Assembly (NCBI GenBank): GCA_964371945.1
Contig: CAYJPA010000018.1
Span: 7,966-71,965 of the forward strand
Origin: CAYJPA01 sp964371945
GTDB taxonomy: Bacteria > Chloroflexota > Chloroflexia > Thermomicrobiales > UBA6265
Reading direction: 5' to 3'
Length of the DNA: 64,000 nt
The position numbers and the translations under genes are program-made. Shown piece after piece: positions 1-6,803 of this stretch. Position 1 is the stretch's first letter. The number at the start of each line of letters is the position of its first letter. The notes under the pieces were generated by a model, which worked only from the letters and a program-made list of their open reading frames with translations, made no database searches and had not been told where the DNA came from.

Positions 1-451
1 TGTCGGCGTGATGCTCGATGAGCCAGCACGTTCGTTCCGAACAGCCGAGCCGCGCGGCCCATTCCGCGCCGAGCCTGGGGTGATGGACGGTCAAGGCAAG
101 ACCCAATCGCCACTTCGGAGACGGCAGGCGCGCAAGCCGTACGAGAACGCGTGGTGCAGTGCTCTCGAGCAGAACGGACACCGTCCGATCGATGAGGCGA
201 ACGCGGCCGCAAAGCGCGGCCTTGCCCAGATCGTGCAGCAAACCCGCGACCAGCAAATCTCGATCTGTCACGTCCTCGGCAACGAGCCAACGATAGACGG
301 CGCACAAGTGCGACTGATCGTATGCCGGGAGTCTGGCGAACGCGTTCTGCTGATCCTTGGTGAGCGCTTGACTGAGGATGGCATTGTAGTCCGCGGGTCT
401 CGGTGGACGAAAGCCGCGAATTCCCTGTTTGAACCGGCCGAGCGCGGACAT
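1..451 (-). CDS. HD-domain phosphohydrolase-like protein, C-terminus off the window
   Basis: The minus strand is open from an ATG at 451 to the window edge, about 150 codons with no stop. The translation carries an HD-superfamily metal-site pattern: an early His (YDQSHLC, about residue 48), the HDxGK signature (LLHDLGKA, HD at 73-74), then VHHPRLGAEW and IEHHAD, which match the later metal-binding histidines. HD proteins of this kind hydrolyse phosphate esters or nucleotides; the substrate cannot be told from this fragment. The start lies 14 nt after the stop of the M50 protease gene, with a purine-rich GGCGACGG stretch between, so the two are probably co-transcribed. An open frame on the plus strand over the same bases (8-469) lacks family motifs and is its shadow. 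The product is cut off and its real length is unknown. Confidence 0.85.
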   Translation of the reverse strand, partial: MSALGRFKQGIRGFRPPRPADYNAILSQALTKDQQNAFARLPAYDQSHLCAVYRWLVAEDVTDRDLLVAGLLHDLGKAALCGRVRLIDRTVSVLLESTAPRVLVRLARLPSPKWRLGLALTVHHPRLGAEWAARLGCSERTCWLIEHHAD

Positions 452-465
452 CCGTCGCCGTCCGC

Positions 466-1242
466 CTAGAAGAGGATGCGGATGAGGAGTTGTTGCAGTG
501 GGGCGGTCATTTCGTAGGTGATAGAGGGGAGGTTCAGCCAATCGGTTACGAAGAAAAGGCCAAACAGGATCATGAAACCATAGCGCTCGAGCGGCGCCAG
601 AATGGGATACCAGAAACTGGGCAGAAGGCCGAGCAGTATCTTGTGGCCGTCCAGCGGCGGAATCGGAATCATGTTGAACGACGCGAGCAGGATGTTAACC
701 CAAGCGTAGAGGATTACAAAAACCTCTAGCGGGGAGTAGTTTTCGATCTGAAAGCCCCCGGCGATCAACTGGAAGTCACGAAGACCCAATCCCAATCCAC
801 GGATCAAAGCGGCGGCTGCAAGTGCCTGGGCCAAATTGGAGAGGGGTCCTGCGACGGCAACGACCGCCATCGCTCGTTTGCGGCCGTCAACGCCCTTACC
901 TAGGACCCCACTCTGCAACCGGTTCGGGTTGACAGGTACTGGTTTGCCCCAACCGATGAACCCAAAACCAAGCGAGATCATTACCATGCCGAAAAAGCCA
1001 TATGGCTCAAAATGCGACGCGGGATTCAGAGTGATCCTGCCGAGATCACGCGCGGTCGAGTCACCCAAGCGCCAGGCGGTGTAGGCATGCATGAATTCAT
1101 GCACAGCGGTCGCTATCACGAACGACGCTAGAAACGAAACAATGATCTCGCCCGGCGGTAAGCTGTGACCACCAACGACTTGCAGCGCGAGCACCAGCAA
1201 AAGAAACAGGAAGATCCCCGATTGAGGATCTCCCCGGTTCAC
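466..1242 (-). CDS. Site-2-type (M50) membrane metalloprotease
   Basis: This is a multi-pass membrane zinc protease of family M50. With the GTG start at 1242 (258 aa) there is an N-terminal hydrophobic segment (about residues 10-25), then the zinc motif HEFMH (48-52) inside a second membrane segment, and the second M50 motif NMIPIPPLDGHK near the C-terminus, which supplies the third ligand. M50 enzymes cut substrates within the membrane. Short ones without PDZ domains, like this, are common in Chloroflexi and Firmicutes, and their substrates are mostly unknown. The frame stays open upstream to 1401, but that part overlaps the OppF-like coding region and reads as non-protein sequence, so the later GTG is preferred although it has no clear Shine-Dalgarno. 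It lies between the ABC ATPase pair and the HD gene on the same strand. Confidence 0.88.
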   Translation of the reverse strand: MNRGDPQSGIFLFLLLVLALQVVGGHSLPPGEIIVSFLASFVIATAVHEFMHAYTAWRLGDSTARDLGRITLNPASHFEPYGFFGMVMISLGFGFIGWGKPVPVNPNRLQSGVLGKGVDGRKRAMAVVAVAGPLSNLAQALAAAALIRGLGLGLRDFQLIAGGFQIENYSPLEVFVILYAWVNILLASFNMIPIPPLDGHKILLGLLPSFWYPILAPLERYGFMILFGLFFVTDWLNLPSITYEMTAPLQQLLIRILF

Positions 1243-1277
1243 AAAGCCAAGTTGTCGCGGATCGCGCCCGTTGATCG

Positions 1278-2321
1278 CTACGCTCCCGATCCTGGATAGA
1301 GGTGACAGGCGACATAGTGACCTCTGCCCTGATCGGCAAAGATCGGGTCGATCTGCTTGCAGACATCCATCACATACGGACAGCGCGTGTGGAAATGGCA
1401 ACCGGACGGCGGATTGATCGGACTCGGCACGTCACCGGTCAAAATGATGCGCTCGCGCCGTTTTTCGATGATCGGATCGGGAATCGGCACCGCGGACAGA
1501 AGCGCCTTCGTGTATGGGTGAAGCGGCTCGGCATAAAGCTCATTCCGGCCGGCCATTTCGACGATCTTGCCGAGGTACATCACGGCGACGCGGTCGGAAA
1601 TGTGCTTAACCACTGAGAGGTCGTGGGCGATGAAGAGATAGGTCAGCCCGAACTGCTCCTGGAGATCTTCGAGCAGGTTGACGATCTGCGCTTGAATCGA
1701 CACGTCCAGCGCGGAAACCGGCTCGTCCGCGACGATGAAGTCCGGATTCGCCGCGAGCGCGCGGGCGATACCAATGCGCTGCCGCTGACCTCCGGAGAAC
1801 TCGTGCGGGTAGCGATTGGCGAAGTAGGGATTGAGACCGACCGTTTGCAGCAGCTCCTGCACGCGCTGGTTGCGTTCACCCTTGCTCACCAGCCCGTGGA
1901 TCTGCATCGGCTCGGAGACGATGTTGCCGACCGTCATGCGCGGGTTGAGCGACGCATACGGGTCCTGGAAGATCATCTGGAGGTGACGTCGCATCCGGCG
2001 CATATCGCCGCCGTCGAGCTTCGTCAGATCCTTGCCCTTGAAGATGACCTCGCCCGATGTTGGCTTGTAGAGCTGGAGAATCGCGCGGCCGGTGGTCGAC
2101 TTGCCGCAGCCGGATTCGCCCACGAGACCCAGCGTTTCGCCCTTCTTGACCTCGAACGAGATGCCGTCGACGGCTTGCACCGCGCCGACTTTACGCTGAA
2201 AGATGATGCCCTGGGTCAGCGGGAAGTGCATGACCAGATTATTGACCTGAAGGAGCGGACCCTCGTCACCGCTCGTACTTGGCGTTGGCCGCGTGTGTCG
2301 ATCGACCGTGGTGGAAGACAT
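1278..2321 (-). CDS. Oligopeptide/dipeptide ABC transporter ATP-binding protein (OppF/DppF type), orphan pair
   Basis: This 347-aa ATPase subunit of a peptide-type (PepT/NikE) importer powers uptake from the cytoplasmic face. It has a Walker A GESGCGKST, the signature SGGQRQRIGIARAL, a Walker B FIVADEPVSALD, the switch His in LFIAHDLSVV, and the C-terminal oligopeptide/dipeptide domain with Cys residues (HFHTRCPYVMDVC) seen in OppF/DppF. Its ATG shares one base with the TAA stop of the OppD-like gene (TAATG), a translational-coupling arrangement. No permease or binding-protein gene adjoins the pair, so it either serves permeases encoded elsewhere or shares those of the complete system at 11617-17683. 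Assignment as OppF rather than DppF is not possible from sequence alone. Confidence 0.95.
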   Translation of the reverse strand: MSSTTVDRHTRPTPSTSGDEGPLLQVNNLVMHFPLTQGIIFQRKVGAVQAVDGISFEVKKGETLGLVGESGCGKSTTGRAILQLYKPTSGEVIFKGKDLTKLDGGDMRRMRRHLQMIFQDPYASLNPRMTVGNIVSEPMQIHGLVSKGERNQRVQELLQTVGLNPYFANRYPHEFSGGQRQRIGIARALAANPDFIVADEPVSALDVSIQAQIVNLLEDLQEQFGLTYLFIAHDLSVVKHISDRVAVMYLGKIVEMAGRNELYAEPLHPYTKALLSAVPIPDPIIEKRRERIILTGDVPSPINPPSGCHFHTRCPYVMDVCKQIDPIFADQGRGHYVACHLYPGSGA

Positions 2322-3436
2322 TAGTTAGCCCCCCTTTCAGCCCGATTTGCAGCGTCGAGATCGGACTGCACTAGTCGATCGGCGGTGATCGTCGCGTCAG
2401 ATTCCTTACTGACTTCTTCCCAGAACCAGCACGCCGAATGATGGCCGGGCGCAACCTCGAGGAGCGGCGGGCGCTTCTGCTCGCATTTCTCACGCGCGAA
2501 ATTACAGCGCGGAACGAAGGGGCACATGTCCGGAAGATCGATGAGATCCGGTGGTAAGCCCCGGATCGGTTCGAGCTTCGATTTTTCGGCGGCATCTAGG
2601 CGAGGAATCGACTTCATCAGGCCGACCGTGTATGGATGCCGCGGATTGCCGAAGATCTCCTCGGTCGAAGCTGCTTCGACGATGTGTCCCGCGTACATGA
2701 CTTGAACTCGGTCGGCCATGCCGGCGACCACGCCCATCGAGTGGGTGATCATGATCACGCCGGTATCGCGCTCGCTTTGGAGCGTGCGCATGAGATCGAG
2801 GATTTGGGCCTGAATCGTTACGTCGAGCGCGGTGGTCGGCTCGTCCGCAATGATCAGCTTGGGATTACAAGAAAGCGCCATCGCGATCATCACGCGCTGG
2901 CGCATACCGCCTGAAAATTGGTGCGGGTATTGGTCGATGCGCTCATCCGCGTTCGGGATGCCGACCATCTGCAGCAGTTCAATCGAGCGCGTGCGCGCCT
3001 GATCTTTGCTCATGCCGAGGTGGAGTTGGAGCGCCTCGCTGATCTGGCGGTTGATCGTGAGCACCGGGTTCAACGAGGTCATCGGGTCCTGGAAGATCAT
3101 CGCGATCTCGTGACCGCGGATTTGGCGCACCTCATTGTCGGACATCTGGAGCACATCTTGGCCGTTGAAGAGAATCTCGCCCGAGACGATCTTGCCGGGA
3201 GGGCTGGGGATCAATCGCATGATCGAGAGTCCGGTCATGCTCTTGCCGCAGCCTGATTCACCCACGACGCCTAGCGTCTCGCCCGGCATGACATAGAAAG
3301 AAACGTCGTCGACCGCGCGCACGACACCATCCTGAGTGAAGAACTGCGTGCTGAGGTTCTTGACTTCAAGGAGAGGACGGCCGCTTAATTTGCCGGCCGT
3401 GGCGCCTTGGGTCGTGGTCTGAGCGCTTACCGCCAT
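2321..3436 (-). CDS. Oligopeptide/dipeptide ABC transporter ATP-binding protein (OppD/DppD type), orphan pair
   Basis: This 371-aa OppD/DppD-type ATPase is the partner of the OppF-like protein. It shows Walker A GESGCGKSM, signature FSGGMRQRVMIAMAL, Walker B LIIADEPTTALD, and the C-terminal domain with CPFVPRCNFAREKC. The start ATG at 3436 is preceded by AAAGGGAG six bases upstream. N- and C-terminal tails are slightly longer than in the second OppD of this window (13621-14703). The two are clear paralogues, yet the Walker A residue after GK differs (ST/SM here, SV in the second set). The gene is the first of a minus-strand run (OppD, OppF, M50, HD) and faces dprA across a 356-bp gap. Confidence 0.95.
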   Translation of the reverse strand: MAVSAQTTTQGATAGKLSGRPLLEVKNLSTQFFTQDGVVRAVDDVSFYVMPGETLGVVGESGCGKSMTGLSIMRLIPSPPGKIVSGEILFNGQDVLQMSDNEVRQIRGHEIAMIFQDPMTSLNPVLTINRQISEALQLHLGMSKDQARTRSIELLQMVGIPNADERIDQYPHQFSGGMRQRVMIAMALSCNPKLIIADEPTTALDVTIQAQILDLMRTLQSERDTGVIMITHSMGVVAGMADRVQVMYAGHIVEAASTEEIFGNPRHPYTVGLMKSIPRLDAAEKSKLEPIRGLPPDLIDLPDMCPFVPRCNFAREKCEQKRPPLLEVAPGHHSACWFWEEVSKESDATITADRLVQSDLDAANRAERGAN

Positions 3437-3792
3437 GCGTGCTCCCTTTAGGTGATCAACACCCCGGACGGTGGAACGAAACCACCGGGCTCGAAATAGA
3501 ACATCCTTGAAAAATGCGGCGCCTCGTTCGCATTCCGTCCTAATGGATTCGTCCAGACACGGCGCTCACCCTTGAGTGATGGATCTGAACCGCGTTCTGG
3601 CTATCCTTCTTCGCACTTGGCTGACATCGCCCGCAGGATAGCATACCCAAAAAAAGAGCAACAACGGGGTGTTGGTGCAAAGCGCACATCAATTCGGTGC
3701 AGGCGTTGTGAATAGGTATCGCCCGAGTCGTTCACCGGATACACTGTTTTGGCAGGCAGCGATCGAGTTGAAGCGCGTTCGAATGGAACGGA
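3437..3792. other. Divergent intergenic region between the oppD-like gene and dprA
   Basis: This 356-bp stretch separates divergent genes and must hold promoters for both. The OppD-like ribosome-binding site (AAAGGGAG) lies at its left end. CTATCCT at 3601-3607 and AGGATAG at 3635-3641 form a 7-bp inverted repeat 27 bases apart, next to an A-rich tract at 3650-3656. I could not find a convincing -35/-10 pair on either strand and see no open frame of note. Confidence 0.5.
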
Positions 3793-4890
3793 ATGACGTT
3801 GGACCAGAGCGATCAGCGTAAGTTTTGGGTGGGCTTCAGTAAAACCAACTACATCGGCCCGACTCGTTTGCGGCTGCTGATCGAGCGGTTCGGAGACGTA
3901 GAACAGGCCTGGAACGCCCCGACGTCCGCGCTTCGAACCGTGCTCGATGAGCGAACGACCGAAAGTCTGGTGAAGACACGCGGACGCCTGTCACTCGACG
4001 CCGAGATGGAACGGATCGATCGCGGCGGCATCCAGGTAATCACGATCGCCGATCCCATTTATCCGCGGTTACTGAAGCTGATCCCCGCACCGCCTCCGGT
4101 GTTCTACCTCCGGGGAACGCTGCTCCCCGAGGACGACCTCGCGATCGCGATGGTCGGAACTCGCCGTTCGACCAGCTACGGCCGCGAGGTGACATCGCGA
4201 ATTGCGACCGGGTTGGCGGAAGCGGGCGTGACGGTTGTTTCCGGGTTGGCGCGCGGAATCGACGGCGCCGCGCATCATGCGGCGTTGAAAGCGGGAGGCC
4301 GCACATTCGCGGTGCTCGGCAGCGGGGTCGACATCATTTATCCGTCGGAGCACGAAGGACTCGCGAGGCAGATCATCGAGAACGGCGCACTGATCTCCGA
4401 TTACGCACCCGGCCGCAAACCGGACGCGCCGAACTTTCCCGCCCGGAACCGGATCATCTCAGGGTTGAGTTTGGGTGTTGTCGTGATTGAAGCGCCGGCG
4501 CGCTCCGGCGCGTTGATTACGGTCGATTTCGCGGCCGATCAGGGTCGGGAGGTCTTCGTGGTGCCCGGCAGCGTGCTCTCGGACAACAGCGCGGGTTGCC
4601 TGCGGTTGCTCCGTGACGGCGCACGAGTTGTGGCGAGCGCGGACGACATCCTCGAAGACCTTCATATTGGGGAGCGTCGCGAGCATGCGGCCGTCCAACA
4701 GGCTCTGCCACTCACTGACTCCGAACGCCGGCTCATGAACCACATCAGCGGCGACCCGCAGCACATCGACGAGATCATCGCCGCGGCCAACATCGCCGTC
4801 TCCGAGGGCCTGGCGCTGATCTCGATGCTCGAGTTGAAGGGGATCGTGCGGGATGCGGGGTCGCGGCACTATGTGCGTGCAGGTAAGTGA
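3793..4890 (+). CDS. dprA: DNA-processing protein DprA
   Basis: DprA (365 aa) binds incoming single-stranded DNA in natural transformation and loads RecA. The extended Rossmann core is complete: GTRRSTSYG, the phosphate-binding VVSGLARGIDGAAH, VLGSGVDIIYPSEH, FPARNRIISGLS, VVIEAPARSGALIT and FVVPG. A C-terminal winged-helix part follows (about residues 300-362, ending MLELKGIVRDAGSRHYVR). An N-terminal helix-hairpin-like region (LRLLIERFGDVEQAW) fits the usual layout, and length is typical. The ATG at 3793 follows GGAACGGA closely. In many bacteria dprA is directly followed by topA; here topA lies downstream on the same strand but separated by a toxin-antitoxin pair and a dead gene. Confidence 0.95.
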   Translation: MTLDQSDQRKFWVGFSKTNYIGPTRLRLLIERFGDVEQAWNAPTSALRTVLDERTTESLVKTRGRLSLDAEMERIDRGGIQVITIADPIYPRLLKLIPAPPPVFYLRGTLLPEDDLAIAMVGTRRSTSYGREVTSRIATGLAEAGVTVVSGLARGIDGAAHHAALKAGGRTFAVLGSGVDIIYPSEHEGLARQIIENGALISDYAPGRKPDAPNFPARNRIISGLSLGVVVIEAPARSGALITVDFAADQGREVFVVPGSVLSDNSAGCLRLLRDGARVVASADDILEDLHIGERREHAAVQQALPLTDSERRLMNHISGDPQHIDEIIAAANIAVSEGLALISMLELKGIVRDAGSRHYVRAGK

Positions 4891-4945
4891 CTCCTTGAAT
4901 GTAAAGAGCTTATGCGCCAGCGTTACCGCCAATATCGGTTGGATG

Positions 4946-4974
4946 TTTCCAAGAAGTAAAGCGGCTGCTACAAT
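4946..4974 (+). promoter_or_regulatory. Putative sigma-70-type promoter for the vapBC-type pair
   Basis: TTTCCA at 4946-4951 (4 of 6 to TTGACA), a 17-bp spacer, and TACAAT at 4969-4974 (5 of 6 to TATAAT). Transcription would begin near 4981, about 39 nt before the antitoxin start. Toxin-antitoxin operons are usually autoregulated at such a site, but I see no clear operator. Confidence 0.5.
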
Positions 4975-5019
4975 TGTTTACCAGGAAGTAGGCATTTGAA
5001 GGTGAAAGGATGATTCGGG

Positions 5020-5295
5020 ATGGCGATTGTCCAGGCAAAGTTGAGCAGTAAGAACCAAGTGACAATCCCAGCGAGCGTTCGTAAGACGCTGGGTGTGGGA
5101 GCGTTTGATCGCGTGAACTTTGTGACCGAAGGAGGCAAGGTGTCGGTCGAACCTGTGAAGCTCACACTTGCCGATATACGCCAGGCGATTCCCGCGCTGA
5201 GACGAAATGGAGTTCCGGTTGAGGAGCCCTCATTGGAAGAGCTGATGGATATGGACGGTGAAGCAGAACGGATCAACGCCCTTGGAGATGCGTGA
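5020..5295 (+). CDS. AbrB/SpoVT-fold antitoxin (VapB type)
   Basis: This 91-aa antitoxin has an N-terminal swapped-hairpin DNA-binding domain (residues 1-45; AKLSSKNQVTIPASVRKTLG is the typical AbrB/MazE/VapB pattern). An acidic, flexible C-terminal half (LEELMDMDGEAERINALGDA) would wrap the toxin. The ATG at 5020 has AAAGGA at 5005-5010, nine bases upstream; an earlier ATG at 5010 is out of frame. Its stop overlaps the toxin start by one base (TGATG), the usual coupling in these operons. Expected role: neutralise the PIN toxin and repress the operon. Base composition is visibly lower in GC than dprA and topA, which suggests a mobile module inserted between them. Confidence 0.92.
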   Translation: MAIVQAKLSSKNQVTIPASVRKTLGVGAFDRVNFVTEGGKVSVEPVKLTLADIRQAIPALRRNGVPVEEPSLEELMDMDGEAERINALGDA

Positions 5296-5738
5296 TGCTA
5301 TTCCTGGACGCAAACTATTTTTTGAGGTTCCTTACGGATAGCGACCTTCCGAAAACCATTGAGATGACAAATACTGCAAATCAGCTCTTTGCTGCAATTG
5401 AAGCGGGCGACGTGCAAGTGACGACTAATGAGGTAGTCATACACGAGGTCGCATACACGTTGACCTCAAAGAACAGCTACGGTGTTTCGCCTGAGGTTGT
5501 CGCAGAGCGCCTGGCGGTCATCCTCCGACTTGCAGGATTCCGATTTCCTGCTGGTACAAAGCAGCGGTGCCTGCGTGCGCTGGAAGTATGGTCATCGTTT
5601 CCAACGATCGGATTTGCAGATGCATTGATGGTGGCAACTGTCGAGAACTCAGAGATCAAGTTAGCCACGTTTGATTCTCACTTCAGGAGCATTCCCAATA
5701 TTGCACTCTGGGATCCTGAAACTCTTTCTACGTCTTAA
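5295..5738 (+). CDS. PIN-domain toxin (VapC type ribonuclease)
   Basis: This is a 147-aa PIN-domain protein, the toxin partner of the AbrB-type antitoxin. The acidic metal site is intact: FLDANYFLRFL (first Asp near residue 5), NEVVIHEVAYTL (Glu), GFADALMVAT (Asp) and ATFDSHF (last Asp). VapC toxins are Mg-dependent endoribonucleases that cut tRNA or rRNA; the target here is unknown. The ATG at 5295 overlaps the antitoxin TGA; a GTG one codon earlier is possible. All catalytic acids being present suggests an active system. It ends 14 bp from the end of the convergent pseudogene. Confidence 0.92.
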   Translation: MLFLDANYFLRFLTDSDLPKTIEMTNTANQLFAAIEAGDVQVTTNEVVIHEVAYTLTSKNSYGVSPEVVAERLAVILRLAGFRFPAGTKQRCLRALEVWSSFPTIGFADALMVATVENSEIKLATFDSHFRSIPNIALWDPETLSTS

Positions 5739-5752
5739 CCTTTTGGATTTGG

Positions 5753-6237
5753 TTATCCGGCCGTGAACTTGATCCACGAGTTGGCGGTGCCGGAGGCGCT
5801 GGCCGAGGGAAGTGGGCCGTCGCCGACAGGAGCGACCTCGACGATGACCGGCAGCGAGCCGTCACGGGCCGGCCGTAGACGGCGATTTTCATCTGGACAT
5901 TTAAGTCGGTACCGACCAATGCCTTTGAGGTTCTGAACTCGACATCGTAGCCCTCGTCGAAGTCGGCCGCGATATCGATCAGCTTGCCACTGACACGGGG
6001 AGGAAGTGTCACGGTCAATCGAATCTAGTCCGTGGCCGACTTCAACATTTCGGGTGGACTGGAAATGTAAACATGCACCTTCTGCCCGGTGATCCGCGGA
6101 ACCGGATCGGCCCGGCACCAACTCCGAGCCGCCTCTGTTGAGTCGGAAGTGCGAAAACCGACGGTTGCGGCGAGAAAACCCCCGCCAAGAAGGCGAGGCG
6201 CGTGCCGGCGGGAGATTCCAGGCGGTGTGGTCGACAT
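5753..6237 (-). pseudogene. Decayed exported-protein gene (nonsense codon plus frameshift)
   Basis: Read from an ATG at 6237, the minus strand gives a Tat-like leader (SRRHAPRLLGGGFLAATVGF) and then VPRITGQKVHVYISSPPEML. An in-frame TAG follows at 6025-6027, and the same frame continues as protein-like sequence (LTVTLPPRVSGKLIDIAADF ... ALVGTDLNVQMKIAVYG). Near 5860-5870 the frame shifts, after which DGSLPVIVEVAPVGDGPLPS and SGTANSWIKFTAG complete the C-terminus, stopping at 5753. Two disabling changes in one plausible secreted protein make this a pseudogene. I do not recognise the family; it looks like a single beta-rich domain. A longer open frame in the second reading frame (to 6676) only becomes protein-like in its last 40 codons. 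Confidence 0.6.
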
Positions 6238-6669
6238 TCGAGTCTGTCCGTGTTCGAGCATATCGGGTTTCAAAGGTGAGAAGATCGTAGGGGAGGTCAG
6301 ACAAGAGGGGCATGACCGAAGGGTCAGGACCATGACTCAGGACGGGAGCACCGGCATAGGAAATTCGGGCGGTCCGGCACTCTTCAGCTGTGGCAAGCCG
6401 CGATCTGGAGTGGCTATGTCTCAATACTGAGCTCGGCGCGGATTTGACCCGCGGCCATATCATTCGTTCTTGACGCAAATCTGGAGAAGGCGACATAACG
6501 TATACCAGTCGATGCGTTCGATAAATGGCATTGATTGGAAATGAGCGTACGTTCGCAACATACTTGAATCCGCTATTGGAGATTTGGCCAGGACCAGGAA
6601 CGAAGTGAATTGATAAGCGCCACTTCGAATCAACTCGACAAACTGGTCCCTCGATTGCTCGTTTGCGGC
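6238..6669. other. Intergenic stretch with no recognisable gene
   Basis: Upstream of the decayed gene and before the topA promoter. Open frames here on both strands have no family motifs and unlikely composition. It may contain further remnants of the same decayed region, but I see nothing I can name. Confidence 0.4.
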
Positions 6670-6698
6670 TTGACACGCTTCCGTACCCTGGCTAGTGT
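6670..6698 (+). promoter_or_regulatory. Putative topA promoter
   Basis: A perfect TTGACA at 6670-6675, a 17-bp spacer and TAGTGT at 6693-6698 (3 of 6 to TATAAT). Transcription would start near 6705, giving topA a leader of about 100 nt. Confidence 0.5.
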
Positions 6699-6704
6699 TG
6701 AAGC

Positions 6705-6785
6705 CAGGGACTGATTCCCCTGTTCGATCATTTCAACGATCATTCCGTCGCACGTGATCTCCACCGCGAGTGGAATCACTTTTTT
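6705..6785 (+). promoter_or_regulatory. topA leader with two hairpins, the second terminator-like
   Basis: The first is a small stem, CAGGG (6705-6709) with CCCTG (6718-6722). The second is GTGATCTCCAC (6754-6764), loop CGCGA, GTGGAATCAC (6770-6779), pairing along its length with one bulged C, followed at once by six T (6780-6785). It has the form of an intrinsic terminator only 18 nt before the topA ATG and downstream of the putative promoter. It could stop transcripts coming from upstream, or act as an attenuator inside the topA leader. Confidence 0.55.
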
Positions 6786-6803
6786 CTTATATACAGGTAA
6801 CCC

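Noticed and set aside
8..469. 153-codon open frame on the plus strand
   Set aside because: It lies antisense to the HD-domain gene, whose motifs are unmistakable, and shows none itself.
1623..2324. Long open frame antisense to the OppF-like gene
   Set aside because: High-GC shadow of the ATPase gene on the other strand; composition is Arg/Leu/Asp-rich with no motifs.
5753..6676. 307-codon minus-strand frame as an intact gene
   Set aside because: Only its last 40 or so codons are protein-like; they are the frameshifted end of the pseudogene.
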